From Pythium myriotylum (Eukaryota; Oomycota; Peronosporomycetes; Pythiales; Pythiaceae), in assembly GCA_023091665.1 (NCBI GenBank), contig JALJCQ010000012.1, positions 124,001 through 188,000 on the forward strand: a stretch of DNA of 64,000 bases. Reading direction: 5' to 3'. The notes beneath the pieces are model-generated. The model was not told where the DNA came from. It worked only from the letters and a program-made list of their open reading frames with translations, and ran no database searches. A program made the position numbers and the translations under genes. Of the stretch, positions 50,889 to 62,532 are shown piece after piece (the stretch's first letter is position 1; each line of letters begins with the position of its first letter).

Positions 50889-53800
50889 AGTCACGTCAAG
50901 AGAGTTTGTGGGACTCTTGACGAAGGCTGCTCCTAAAGCACAGTCTCTGTGCTTCGCCACACCTGGTGATGATGAGGCCCTCATCACCTTGGAGCTCGAA
51001 GTCGAAGGCGCTTCGTCTTTGCTTCGCGCCCTCGTCGACTGCGGGACGTCGAGACTTTGGGGCTCGACTTCGTCGAGCGAGACATTCCTCCGACGAGGAT
51101 GACGGTGCGCCTTGCAACTGGCGCAACGGTGAAGGTTATGAAACGCGTAGTGTGCCTCCACTACACGCTTGAAGGCAATGAGTACGACGACGACTTCGTC
51201 GTACTCGATCTAGATGACAAGTTCGACGTCATTCTAGGCCTGCCATGACTTCGTTCACACGAGCCATGGATCAGCTGGCGGCATCGATCCGTTACGATGC
51301 CGGCCGCTCGGTCATCAGGTGGCCACCTGATGTCGGTTCTGGAGCGTCCAGATGCACGTGGACTTGTGAAAGATGAGTGTGATGGCCTCATCAGTCACTC
51401 GGTCGTTAGTACGACTGCCCAAGACTACGACAAAGAGTCGACCTTTGTCGTCGAGCCAGCTGCCGGGGTCTGCGTAGAGTCGCAGACAGCGCCGAAGACT
51501 TCTCGCGCGAGTGAGTCGCACGAGTCAAGTGAGGAAGATCCTCGTGCGAATAAGTCGCACGAGCCAAGAAGACAGTGCTTGCCACAGGGGCAGCACTACG
51601 AGAGGAAGGTCTCGACGTCTGCCGCAAGGAGGCAACGTCGACTCTCCGCCTCGACTAGAACGTCGAGCGATGGAGATCTCGCTGCAGTTGCGCAACTGCA
51701 GCTCGAGGAGTCTGCGCGCATAAGGCCGCAGGAAGTCACTGAGACGATCAGCGTCTTAGTCAATGACGGCACGAGGGTGGGTGCATCCACACTCGAGGTC
51801 GTTGCGCCTCCGAAGTCAACTTCGGAGATCACCGCACTGCCTACGCTTGAACCCAAGCGGTTCTTGCGAGATCTGCGTCAAGGAAAGATCACGCAGATCT
51901 GTATTCTCGTCGCGGAGGACGAATGTGTGACCGATATCCGGTCGGCAGTGGTGTTTGCTGAGAAGGAACGGCTTCTCAGCAGCTCATCGATGGACGAGAG
52001 CGTCCTCGATGAGAAGACTCGGATTGAGCGGTACTCGATGAGTCGCTCAAGGGAAATCCTCTCTACGAGGATTTGGTCGAATTCGCGGATGTGTTCCCCG
52101 AATCCGTGCCGTGCGAATTGCCGAAGGACAAAGGCATTCGGCACGAGATCGACCTGATGCCAGGTTCGAAGTACTGTGTCATGAAGCAGTGGCCACTGCC
52201 TCGTGAATAGGTCGAAGCGATCGACAAGTTCTTCGCAGAACGTCTCGCTGCTGGCCATGTGAGGGAGTCTACCTCCCCTCACAGCTCTCCGACCTTCTGT
52301 GTGCGCAAGGCAACAGGAGGGTGGCGGATTGTACACGCGTTCAGCAAGTTGAACGCGGCGACGATACCGGCACAAACGCCGATACCGAGGAAGGACGTGA
52401 TCATCGACGGGATGGCGAAGAGCACCATATTCTCGTCGATGGATCTGATGGATGGATTCTATCATATCTTGATGCGTGAACGGGATATTCCGTTCACGGC
52501 CGTCAGCACCACAAGCGAAATGGTCTGGCAGTGGTTGGTAATGCCCCAGGGCCTCAGCAACGCACCAACAATAGATGCGTCTCGCATCTATTGCGCCCAG
52601 TGCGAGCTTTCGCACCAAGCTACTTCGACGATGTCTTCGTTCATAGCCGAGCTATGGACGGGAAGACTGATCTGGAGGTCTACAGACTCCACATCAGAGA
52701 GGTTCTCACACTTATGCGAGAGCATAAGCTGTACGCGAACCTGAAGAAGTGTATCTTCGCGGCCAGCGAGATACCCGTTCTTGGGTGTATAGTCGGCAAG
52801 AACGGCGTGCGCCCTGATCCCGAGAAGATCGGAGCGATCAAGGAGTGGCCGACGCCACTCGACGTCAAGCGACTGCGCAAGTTCCTTGGCCTCGCGGCGT
52901 ACTTGCACATGTACTCGCGCAACTACGCCGAGATGACTGTTCCTCTTTCTCGATTGCTCAAGAAAGATATCAAGTGGACTTGGAACGCTGAGTGTCAGCG
53001 TTCCTTCGAAGGTATTAAGCAGAGCTTGATTGAATCGCCAGTTCTAGCGATCGCGGACCAGGACAAACCATTCCACGTGGTTTGTGACGCAAGCGACTTT
53101 GCCATCGGCGCAGCGCTGATGCAGTTCGACGATGACGGCGCTGAGCACGTCGTCTGTTACCAGTCGCGTCAGCTGCAACCAGCTGAGCGTAATTATCCAG
53201 TGCATGACAAGGAGCTCCTTGCCATGAAGTATGCACTGGCCAAGTTCCGCGTCTATCTGCTTGGAGATAGACCGTTCAAGGTCTTCACAGACCATGCGTC
53301 CTTACGCACGGCTGTGAACAGCCCACACCTCTCGCAGCGCATGGCGAGGTGGCTGTCTTTCTTCGCGGAGTATAACTTCTCCGTCGAGTACAAGCCCGGA
53401 CGACTCAACGTCGTCGCGGAAGCTCTGTCCCGTCGGCCAGACTTTGAGCCGACGGTCGTCGCCCAAGATTCGCTGAACGCAGCAAGTGCGTTCAGCTCCA
53501 GTGTTCCGTCGTCGACCCTGCTCGACGACATTCGTGCTGCGAATGCACACGACCCCGAGGTCGTGCGCTTGATGGCCTACCTTGCAGAGCCATTGCCGCA
53601 AGCGCTGAAGGGCTTGCCGGCTTCGTATCGATCGAAGGTCCATCGATACACGCAGCAGAGCGGCCTGCTGTTCTACAGCGCCGTTGCCGACGACACTCCG
53701 CGTGTCGTCGTGCCAGGAGATCATGATCTGCGCCTGCGGATCATGTACGAGTACCACGATGCTCCAGTGAGCGGACATCGTGGACGTGAGAAGACATATC

Positions 53801-55617
53801 TCACGTTGAGTCGCGACTTTTATTGGCCTCGCCAATTCAAGTTCGTGCGCAAGTACGTCCGTGCTTGCGAGTTTTGTCAGCGAGTGAAGTCGGGACCTTC
53901 ACTTCGCGCGCCGCTACAGCCTCTGCTGGTACCGACAGAGTGCTGGGAGTCCGTCTCCATGGACTTCATCTTCGGGTTTCCCGAAGATGACCAGAAGAAC
54001 AACGGGATCCTCGTGTTCGTGGATCGTTTCAGCAAGATGGTGCATCTTGCTGCAGTTCCAGAGACGATCACAGCCGAAGGCTGCACTCGCGTCTTCGTCG
54101 ACACGGTGTTTCGACACCATGGACTGCCACGAGCGCTCGTGTCAGATCGAGATCCACGGTTCACCGCGGAGTTCTGGCGCGCCGTGTTCCGTTCCCTCGG
54201 AACACGAATCAAGGTGTCAACCTCTGACCATCCTGAGACCGATGGTCAGACAGAGCGCGCGAACCGCGTGATCGAAGAGATTCTTCGAGGCTACGTCCAC
54301 TCGTTCTCGAGTTGGAGTGAGTTTTTGCCGATGGTCGAATTCGCCATCAACAACTCTGTGCATGCGTCGACGACGCATACACCGTTCTACGTGAATGGTC
54401 TCCGCCATCCCCGCATCCCAACCCTTTTGGAGAGTGAGTCTCCTTCAGGGGAGGGAGGGACTCGCTCGAGCGAGCTCCCGGACCGCTCTCGCTCCTCGGA
54501 GATCGACGTAATGGTCGATCCTCCCACCGATGACGCTCCAGTCATCGGTCGCGCTCGTGAGAACGACGACGACGACGACGATGAGGCCGACAACGCGCTC
54601 GAAGTCGATGATGACGACTTCGACGGCGACGAGAGCGATGGCACTCTCGTCGAAGAAGAGATGGACATCTCAGCAGCGCGCGACGTGCGCGCTGCTGCCA
54701 AGCAAACAGAGTCAGCAGAGGACTTCCTGCTGAAGCGCCAAGCGGTTGTCCGCTTCGTACAGGACTCGGTCGCCCATGCGGTCGATCGACAGAAGATGAG
54801 CGCAGACAAGAATGGAAGAGGAAACACTCTTTCATTTAATGAAGGTGACTTAGTGTTGTTATCAACGACTACACTACCTACACATGCAGTTACCAACGTC
54901 GGTAGCAACAAGCTGCTACCGAAGTTCATCGGTCCGTTCCGCGTGCTCCGCCGCATGGGGCACGCGTATACGCTTGAGCTTCCTCGTAGGATGCGGACGC
55001 ATCCTACGTTCTACGTTGGTCGCCTTCGTCCGTACCATCAGTACAACGGCGCTTCCGAGCAATCGGAATCCCCGAGCGCTCGAGAGTCCCGAGGAGAAGC
55101 TTGTACTCCCGGACAAGCTTGTTCAACTCCGCTTGAACACGGTCGTGTGAGCCCCGCAGCCTCGCCAGCTGCGCCTCCAGTCGCACTTGCTGCGACCGCT
55201 CCTCCGCAAGATCCGCGCGGAGACGCTCCTGTGCAAGCTGGAGCCGAAGCCCATCAGCATCGTCGCGACGAGCCGAGTACGACTCGTCGCGTTGAAGATA
55301 CGACGGCGCGGCCGGTGGATGGTGTCTTCCCACCGCCGCCGCCCCCACTGGTTGACTCCAGTGGTGCTGAGCGCTGGATCGTTGAGCGCCTGCTGAATCA
55401 TAGGGATCAGCAGGGCGGTAATCGAACGAAGTACCTCGTTCGATGGCGCGGCTATCCGAGATCTGCAGATAGCTGGGAGCCGCGCGAGGCTCTCCTCGAA
55501 GATGTCCCGGGTCTCGTCGCTCAGTACGACGAAATCCACCCGCTGCGTAAGGCGGCGAGGAAGCAGCATGCTCCTCGCTCGCGCGGCGGCGCTCGTAGAT
55601 TTGCTCGAGGCCTGTAA
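50851..55617 (+). pseudogene. Outer element pol: protease, RT, RNase H, integrase, chromodomain (decayed)
   Basis: Pol enters in the -1 frame. The protease active site is VDCGTSR, followed by an apparent deletion and frameshift near 51050. An in-frame TGA is at 51246, a frameshift near 52040, a TAG at 52208 and a frameshift near 52567 within RT. From 52531 the frame is open to 55617 and encodes RT motif YFDDVF, RNase H (FHVVCDASDFAIGAALMQF), integrase (zinc finger, then MDFIFGF, DRDPRF, and E in DGQTERANR) and a C-terminal chromodomain (YLVRWRGYPRSADSWEPREA). The last 600 bp overlap an antisense ORF. This copy cannot make functional RT as read. Confidence 0.9.
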
Positions 55618-56777
55618 TGGCCTCGAGGAGGTCGGCAGGGATCCGACCTCTCCACCCTTCGCTGAGGTATTCCTCGCGAGTGACGCGGTTCGCGTCGGGT
55701 GGACAGTGTGGGCAGGCTCCTCCCCACAGGAAGCAAGGCAAGCCATTACGGCGCGAGCGCCGGTGGACGCGCATTCGTCCACCAGTTTCGGAGAACCCTT
55801 CGAACTTCTCTCGTTGCGATTTGAGCGCAACGAGCCAGGTCTTCATGCCTCCCTTGACCTTGACGTCGTCAAGGAATTGGTTCCATCCCTGGATCAACGC
55901 AGGGATGTCGCGATCAGTCGGTCTACCGTTGTGACGATAGAAGCGCCGTTCGAAGAAGCATTCGATCAAGAATCGACGGCGCATATCGCGGTCGCGATAT
56001 TGGCGCGCGACGTACGGATCGTCTTCGAGCCAACCGCAGTCGAAGAGATCGTACGTCCGCAAGGGATCGTGCGCACCACTCCATCGGCTGATGTCGTAAG
56101 CCGATGGAAGCCAGGGTGTGACTTCTCGCACCGAGGATCTCAAGGCTCGATCCTCGGACTCTTGAGTCGCGTTGGTGATGATCACCTCACGATCACGTCG
56201 ATCGTGAGGGCTGGGATCTCCCGCGACCTCTCCCTCCTCCTTCAGCTGCTAGCCCGCCTCACTGTACGGCGCCGAGTAGCTATTCGGCGACCGCTCGGAC
56301 GACGAGCAGCTGAACAATGGCGATTCTTCGAAAGGACCGCGCGCCACGGTCCTCCGACTTGGCTTCTTCTTCGCCGTCGCTCTCGTCGTAGTCGACGAGC
56401 TCCGACAGCGTCGGCGATCGCTCTGCAGGCGCGGCTTTGCGCGCTGCGACGATCAACGTCGCAGCGCTCGCCGGCGCCTTCGTCTCTTCGTCGCCGCCGG
56501 CCTCGACGTCGCAGCGCATCTCGGCGTCGGCCGACGGGTCTTCAGTCGTCTTGGACGACGGTGGATGACCACCGTCGTTATTCGCGGTGTCTTCAAGCGG
56601 CTCGGTCGAGGTGGCGCCCTCGCCGGCCGTCAAGTTGTCTTCGACCGCTGCGCTGGTGCGCGCAGCGGCATCCTCGCTCGCGTGAGCCGCGCTCATGGCG
56701 TCCGCCGCCTTCGCAGCGCGGTACTCGGCGGCGCTGATCGTCTTCATCGCGTCCATTCTCCGAATGGACCGCGACAT
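55004..56777 (-). CDS. Antisense ORF(s) in the 3' part of the outer element, unknown function
   Basis: Two minus-strand frames. One runs 56777 (or 56756, MDAMKTISAAEYRAAKAADA) to 56280: Ala/Glu-rich, acidic. The other is 56185-55004, 393 codons: a globular-looking part (WLPSAYDISRWSGAHDPLRT, FLIECFFERRFYRHNGRPTD), a Cys/His cluster CFLWGGACPHCPPD, then a coiled coil (LQLAQERLRADLAEERSQQV). The second frame is open upstream to a splice-acceptor-like GGCTAGCAG near 56248, so the two may be exons of one gene. The second frame overlaps the sense chromodomain coding for about 610 bp. Amino-acid composition looks protein-like despite the overlap. Function unknown. Confidence 0.5.
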
Positions 56778-56898
56778 TGAAGGCGTTAATCGGTAACGAT
56801 CAATGCCGCGGCTCGCGACTTGCCGTTGGACCAACTGACCAACAAGTGCTCCCTGTCGCAAGTCGTTCAATGCGACTTTCGTCTTGAGGGGAGGTTGA

Positions 56899-57234
56899 TG
56901 TAACGGGGTGTGCCCGTTACATGGCACGGACCCATGTCAATGGTGTCTGATAGGAACGTCGTGAACCCATCTGGTTGCGATGACTCCTGATTGGATAATA
57001 TCCTACAATATTATCCCGATTTCCCACCAATCACGCTAGGGTCTTGTGGTTGGGTGGATGGCAGAAATCCGAGGGCGGATCTGCGAGGTTTTATATGCAA
57101 AGAGTAGGTTTTTCTAGGTTTCCTAATCCATAAATTCAGTTTCCCATTTGCCCGATTCAACACAAGTCTCTGTGTTGCGCGCTTCCTACACTGCTCCACA
57201 GTGTACGTGACTTAACGAGGTCAGCCTCGTTACA
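56899..57234 (+). repeat. Outer element 3' LTR
   Basis: Begins TGTAACGGGGTGTGCC and ends CCTCGTTACA. The purine tract TTGAGGGGAGG lies immediately upstream. Confidence 0.9.
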
Positions 57235-58091
57235 TGACCTCAGCGTGCCAACTCGATTCGCTTTGCCTAATGATATTATGAAACGTTTCGCTTTAGCCAA
57301 CCGTTTGCTTTTGATTGGGAATGTATTGGGTCCCTTCTGCACTGGACCTTTGCTTTTAATGGACACTTGGAGGATGTATCAAGTTCTTTGTCAACCTGCG
57401 TAACATACTCTGATGATACAGTCAAGCTATCCAGGTCGCTCTGAGTTGCTCATTCTCTGGACACTTTGTCCAATATCTTCTCGTCTGCACACAAACCGCC
57501 GTTCCTACGATACTCTATTATGCGGCAGAGATTCTCCAATTCAGATATCGTTACGAGTTTTATTATTTGTTTGGACGTTGGCGTCTTCTCGTGTGCACAC
57601 AACCACCGAGTGTGACTGCTGTTCGAACTGTATTATAGTACATTTACGCCGAGTGTGACTACTTTTCGAACTGTGTAGTACATGTACTAAGTACGACTAT
57701 GGGAACTGTACTATACTAAGTACGATAGTTCTTATCGATAGCCGGTTACTATGCGTAACGCCTCAGTGTATGAGACACTGCGCACATAAAAGATCCGTTT
57801 TACTTGAAGAAAAGAACTTTCGTATTTTATCGAAATTATCTTGAAGACTGTATTGCTGTTACACCTGCTTTCGAACAAAGAACAAAATTCACGTCAGAAC
57901 GTGTCATTTTAAGAATACCGAAATTACGAAAAGCTCTCATTTTCACCTGCTGTGATCAGCTCGAGGGATTAAGGACGCCTCGTCCCAACAGGAAGAACAG
58001 AGAAGAACGTTTTTATTCTACAAAGTACGGCTTCTATAGGGAGGGAAATTTGTGAGGGACATCCGAGGTTACGATCCGTTTTCATTTTTAA
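57235..58091. other. AT-richer region right of the retrotransposon; no recognised gene
   Basis: The base composition drops sharply towards AT. Short open frames exist (57239-57402, with MKRFALANRLLLIGN; 57804-58055, KKRTFVFYRNYLED), but neither was recognised. Two near-copies of GAGTGTGACT...TTCGAACTG (57609 and 57651) and two of TCTTCTCGTNTGCACACAA are present. Confidence 0.45.
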
Positions 58092-58538
58092 GGGCTTCGC
58101 CCAATAAACAACGACCTTAGATTCGGAGTTTATACCAGTGCAAAAATGATTCTGGACACTAATGGTCGGCTTGGTATCGGAACAACATCTCCAGGAACAT
58201 TCCTACACGTAAATGGCACTGCATCGAAGACTTTCAATGTCGGCGGATCTTTGTATTCTCAGACAACATCGACAGCATCAACATTTAGTCAGCTTGGTCC
58301 GGTGACAGTCTCCGTAAGCGCGATGTTTTCCGGGCCAATCCAGTGCTCGAGTATCTACTGCACTTCGGACAGACGAGCTAAAGAGAATATCAAGCAACTC
58401 GACGAATCCTACTGTGAAAACTTCTTCAAGGCAAATGTATTCACGTATAACTACATCGGATCGGATGAAACAATCCCAAAAATTGGATTTGCTGAGAGCC
58501 CTTGGGTCGAGGCTTGTGCCTCTCTTCCGGTAGGCTAA
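58092..58538 (+). pseudogene. Tail-fibre/S74 intramolecular-chaperone-like fragment (virus-like)
   Basis: An open frame without a clear start. It reads DLRFGVYTSAKM, then NGRLGIGTTSPGTFLHVNG (the GIGT-SP pattern of phage and giant-virus fibre stalks), then SDRRAKENIKQLDE, the signature start of the endosialidase-type S74 chaperone domain that trims and folds trimeric fibres. The S74 domain stops after about 55 residues, roughly half its usual length, so this is a remnant. AT-rich base use unlike the host genes suggests transfer from a virus or phage-like source. Confidence 0.6.
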
Positions 58539-58648
58539 TCACAACTTAAACGTTTGGGACTTCTTACTTAAAGCTCCACCCTTCGTCGCTTACCATTCTT
58601 GATAACAAAGAGAATTTTTTTTTTGTATTACTGAGATAGTTAGACGCC

Positions 58649-59817
58649 CTAACGAAAACAAAAGAGCCCCGCCAGACGTAAGCTCCTCGGACGTTTATTC
58701 TGGTCGATGCCGCTTCCTCTCTGGTCGGGTGTGCAGCTCCAATTGGTGTATGAGTTGTTGAACATCGTAACAAAGAGAATCTTGTCAGAAACGGTGCTGA
58801 AGTTAGTTGCAGCAGGCGTTTCTTCTACTCCCATCTGCTGCATGTATTCTCTCAATGTTTGTGGTGTATTCATATTGGATCGAATATTTTTACTTGGCGT
58901 CTCAGACACTGTTGATTTCATCATCTATTTCTGCTGCTCAAGTAAGCGTGCAGTAGCAGTTGCATTCTCTTCTTTCAGCTTTGCAATCGTAGCCTCGTAG
59001 TTGCCACTAGCCTTGGTAAATTCTTGTTGAAGTAGTCTATATGCTTCTCCAAGCGCATTGTACAATTCTTCACCAGCCGCATAATTTCCCTTCAGCGCTT
59101 TTAGTTCATTGATTGTTAGATCTCGCTCATACTCGATGGTTTCGGCAGCTGCTCTCAAACTCAAATACAATTGTCGACCCTGTTCAAATCCCTTATACAA
59201 TAGTGAAATCTGTCGTTGGGATAGCGTGTGTTCATGAACCAAACGTTCAAATTGAACCTCAGCATTGTGGAATTGAATGTCCATACCCTCAATCTGGCGC
59301 TTCAAAGAGTTGATTTCCATCTTTTGACTACGAATCGTATTGCTTTGGCGATTAATTTCACTCTTTTGGTCTAGTACATAATATTGATGGCGTAACAGAT
59401 CGGATTGATAGTCTTCATATCAATCTCGCTCCATAATGGTGCGCTCATAGATGTAGACATTTCACTAGTACTAGGATGGGTTTGAATGCTTCTCTCTGTC
59501 GTCGAAACCTGCGTCTGAGTTCCGAAAGATGGATTTAAATCAGATGTATTTAGAGAAAAAACACTCGACGAATTACCCTGGTAGGGTCGCGAGACCCTGC
59601 CTTTGTCTGAGCCTCGCTCATTAGCTCCAGTCTGTGTTCCAACAGTTGTTTGACCTGACGCCAAGTTTATTGCATTTGCTTTCGCATCACCAGTCTACAT
59701 TGCATTTTTATACACATTTTGTTTTATATTCTCAAACGCTAAGTCTTGCTCGGCTTGCTTTTGTGACTCTTCATATCTCCGCTCTCTATCGCTTTTGTTC
59801 TTAAAGCTTGGATACAT
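58649..59817 (-). pseudogene. Coiled-coil ORF of virus-like region, broken by two amber codons and a frameshift
   Basis: From the ATG at 59817 (MYPSFKNKSDRERRYEESQK) the frame meets TAG at 59697-59695 and resumes as TGDAKANAINLASGQTTVGT. It shifts frame near 59410 and continues as a long coiled coil (QKMEINSLKRQIEGMDIQFH, ALKGNYAAGEELYNALGEAY). It meets a second in-frame TAG at 58927-58925, then resumes (MMKSTVSETPSKNIRS) to 58649. No family was recognised. The low GC and the S74 fragment beside it, on the opposite strand, suggest both belong to one decayed viral or phage-like insertion. Confidence 0.5.
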
Positions 59818-59882
59818 TACTCTGGTAGGGTGCGACGGATCTTACTCGTCGTTATCTGTCTATAATTGAATGATAGAACCTA

Positions 59883-59912
59883 ATCAAAAATTAATATTAA
59901 TTAATTTTTGAT
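59883..59912. repeat. AT-rich perfect palindrome
   Basis: 13-bp arms ATCAAAAATTAAT and ATTAATTTTTGAT around ATTA. It lies in the spacer between the coiled-coil remnant and the CRN gene. Confidence 0.8.
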
Positions 59913-60072
59913 CAATTAAAATTGATCATGAACCCAGCACCCAACCATTCACCCAGTTACCCAATTGCCAGAGCCTGATATTGGGTTATTGGTATGCTCA
60001 AGTGCTGATTGGCTGAAATGCAGACGGTGGGAAGTGTGCGCCACAGTTCGAAAACAATCAGCAAGAGAAAAC

Positions 60073-61944
60073 ATGGTCACGCTGTTCTGCGCTGTGGTCG
60101 GCGTGAAAGGGAGCGCATTCCCTGTGGACATCGAAGCGAGCAAGTCGGTGGGCCACTTGAAGAAGGCGATCGCGACGGAGCAAAAGTATGAATTCGCAGC
60201 GAGCAAGCTGGAACTGTTCCTCGCGAAGAAGGACGGCGCGTGGTTGACCGAAAAGGAGGTCAAACACGTGACTGACACGAAAGGCCTCAAGCATTTGAGT
60301 GCTGCGCGAGCGAAGCTCCGAAGTGTTGGGTTGTCTGATGAGCAAGTAAAAGTGGATGAAGACATGGAAGCAGAAGAAGCAGAAGGAAATGGGCCCGTGA
60401 ACGTGCTGGTGGTGGTTCCACCCCAAGAATCAACGGCTGCCACTCAGCAGATATTCACATCGTTTCGACCGCATGCAGAAGGAATCAATTTACAGCTGCC
60501 TCATCTTTCACGTGAAGAATTAGTGGAGAAACTCTACAACGCGTTGACGATCACCAACTTCGTTTTGCTTTCAGCGCCTGCAGGATCAGGGAAGACTTCG
60601 CTGTTGACGTTGTTTGCTCGCCGACATTCTGAACTTCGCTACGTTCCCATCGCGTTTGATGATTCCAATGCAAATGCCACGGAACTTCTCGCCAACCATG
60701 GTGTCGACGTTGTTCGAAAGACGTGTCGTGTACCGGGTGATACGCTGTGCGTCTTTATGCTGGATGATTGTCAACGACAGTACCACGATATTGCATTCTG
60801 GATTGCTCTAATCAAGGGTTCGTCGTCATGGCTGCTGCCACACATTCGGTTTATCATCTCCGCGACTCATTTGCTCGAAGCAGACGCCCCTGATAGTCCA
60901 ATTGCGTTTGGTAGCATTCCGTGGAAGCTGACAAGAGACGATTTTCTGATCAGCGACGAAGAGGCGCATCGCTTCTTCAATTTTGAGAACGGATTGCCGT
61001 CGCAATTGCGATTTCCCACGTTGGTGGAAGTCATCATACGCGAGTGCAATGGACACATTGGTTCCTTGCGTAGCTCTTGTGATATACTGTTCGAGCACTA
61101 CTCGAAGGCCGTCGCTCCAGTTGAAGAAGAAGTGTTCGTGTATTACCTGTCAGGCTTCTTCGTCAATCAATTGGCACGCTTTTTCGGAAGTGAGCATACA
61201 TCACCGACCAGTCGCAATCTTCAATTGTTTCTCATCAAGTGTCTGGTCCGCGATCCTACATGTGGTCCGTTGGGTATAGAAATGAACGAAGATGAAAAGA
61301 AATGCTTTACGCGGCTGAAGAAAGCAGGGATCGTTACTCAGGATGACGAAGGCTTTGTGATGTTTGCTTCTCCCTTGGCAGAGAGATACTACTACAAGTG
61401 GCTGTTTCCAAATCGTGCTGAAAGCAATTCAAAGTCGCTGCAAGAACTTATCCGAAAGGTGATCGGAAGTCTGTCTGCATCTGTGCTCAGGCAGTCGGTG
61501 GTTCGACCCGATAACACCCCAAAGGAAGCTGCTTTTCAGCACCAATTTATGGCTGCTCTTGCGCTTCACACGCTGCCAACATGTTACATTTGTCCAGAGC
61601 TGTCAAGAGTTTTTCCAGATTCGTCTCGTCAGCTCGATCAGCGCATCGATGGTGAAATTGACTTCTATTTGAATGGAAGTCTGCGATGGGGAATCGAATT
61701 GCTTGTGAATGGCGACGGGATCGGTGAGCACATGGCTCGATTCGCAGTTGATGGGAAGTATGCTGCACTCGCAGTGAAAGATTATGCCGTCGTTGATCTT
61801 CGATGCAATCAGACTGGAAGAATCACAAACGTTATCCGCAAACCAGAAAGGATTACAGTTTTTTTCAAGGCAGGAGATTTTTCGACATGTCGCTGCATAT
61901 TTGGATTAGTTGAGGACTCAGAACCAGTTACTTTGAGGAACTAA
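60073..61944 (+). CDS. Crinkler (CRN) effector with NTPase and REase-like nuclease domains
   Basis: 623 residues, intact, no intron. The start at 60073 gives the standard CRN header ([20 protein letters not shown]); an upstream in-frame start would add an unrelated 36 residues. The ubiquitin-like header carries the translocation motif LELFLAK (about residues 46-52), a DWL-like segment, and VNVLVVVP (about 109-116), corresponding to HVLVVVP, which ends the header. The effector part has a P-loop APAGSGKT (about 168), Walker B VFMLDDC (about 230) and a C-terminal PD-(D/E)xK-like region (DGEIDFYL, then GIELLVNG, about 525-545). CRNs of this type act inside host cells, often in the nucleus; activity here is inferred from family knowledge. 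It lies beside repeats, as is usual for CRN genes. Confidence 0.88.
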   Translation: MVTLFCAVVGVKGSAFPVDIEASKSVGHLKKAIATEQKYEFAASKLELFLAKKDGAWLTEKEVKHVTDTKGLKHLSAARAKLRSVGLSDEQVKVDEDMEAEEAEGNGPVNVLVVVPPQESTAATQQIFTSFRPHAEGINLQLPHLSREELVEKLYNALTITNFVLLSAPAGSGKTSLLTLFARRHSELRYVPIAFDDSNANATELLANHGVDVVRKTCRVPGDTLCVFMLDDCQRQYHDIAFWIALIKGSSSWLLPHIRFIISATHLLEADAPDSPIAFGSIPWKLTRDDFLISDEEAHRFFNFENGLPSQLRFPTLVEVIIRECNGHIGSLRSSCDILFEHYSKAVAPVEEEVFVYYLSGFFVNQLARFFGSEHTSPTSRNLQLFLIKCLVRDPTCGPLGIEMNEDEKKCFTRLKKAGIVTQDDEGFVMFASPLAERYYYKWLFPNRAESNSKSLQELIRKVIGSLSASVLRQSVVRPDNTPKEAAFQHQFMAALALHTLPTCYICPELSRVFPDSSRQLDQRIDGEIDFYLNGSLRWGIELLVNGDGIGEHMARFAVDGKYAALAVKDYAVVDLRCNQTGRITNVIRKPERITVFFKAGDFSTCRCIFGLVEDSEPVTLRN

Positions 61945-62436
61945 TTATCTGAATGCACGTTGAGTGGCCTTTTGGCTATGAACATGTGGCTACCTGATAC
62001 TGAGTGATGCTTGAGGTGATCATGGTTGAAAAAAAAAACTGAGCTTGAGGCGCACGTCGCTCTCTGAGAACTAGGGGTGGCAACTTGTGCGATTTCTCGG
62101 TGGTGCAAGAAACAGGTGATTCGAAACACTGCTGGTACTGTAACTGGAAAGATCAGCTGCATGAAAGAGCAACTTTGCTTCCTTTATAACCTCTCGAATT
62201 CGCTTACGTCGTTTTGCCGCCGTTTTTTATCTTTTATTGATCTTTTATTAGCGTGTTTACCCAAATTGAGCACCCTCCCCAAATAAAGGTTCGCCTGTTT
62301 TGAGCACCCTCTCGTGGGGTCCACACCATAAATACAGTACCCCCATATAGTGGCCCCTAGAAACGACGCACAGGAGAACATCTTGCTCTTGCCGTGCCCT
62401 CGCGCTTCCTCTCGCTTTCCTTCTTCCGCTCTTGCC
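61945..62436. other. Spacer upstream of a truncated transposase start
   Basis: No gene seen. Two copies of TTGAGCACCCTC flank AATAAAGGTTCGCCTGTT near 62265-62310, and a pyrimidine-rich tract precedes the ATG at 62437. Confidence 0.45.
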
Positions 62437-62532
62437 ATGCCAGGCCAACGCAAGTCGATCGACATCGCGAGGAAGAAGGAAGCAAACGAGTGGATCAAGA
62501 CACACGAACCCCAAACCATGCATACTCGATGA
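62437..62532 (+). pseudogene. Truncated start of a helix-turn-helix (CENP-B/pogo-like) transposase
   Basis: 31 codons, MPGQRKSIDIARKKEANEWI..., with the look of the N-terminal DNA-binding helix of Tigger/pogo-type transposases. Cut off after THEPQTMHTR by the inverted repeat that begins at 62516. The family call is tentative because only the first helix is present. Confidence 0.4.

Larger units (their letters stand above)
33368..57234 (+). mobile_element. Outer Gypsy-type (Ty3) LTR retrotransposon with chromodomain, interrupted
   Basis: 336-bp LTRs at 33368-33703 and 56899-57234 flank gag and pol of the protease, RT, RNase H, integrase, chromodomain order, the Ty3/Gypsy arrangement. A primer-binding-site-like TGG... 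lies 2 nt after the left LTR and a purine tract (GAGGGGAGG) just before the right LTR. The coding region is decayed (stops, frameshifts, deletions), and a second 16-kb element sits inside gag. Without that insertion the element is about 7.8 kb. No matching target-site duplication is seen at its outer ends (GTATC on the left, TGACC on the right). Confidence 0.9.
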
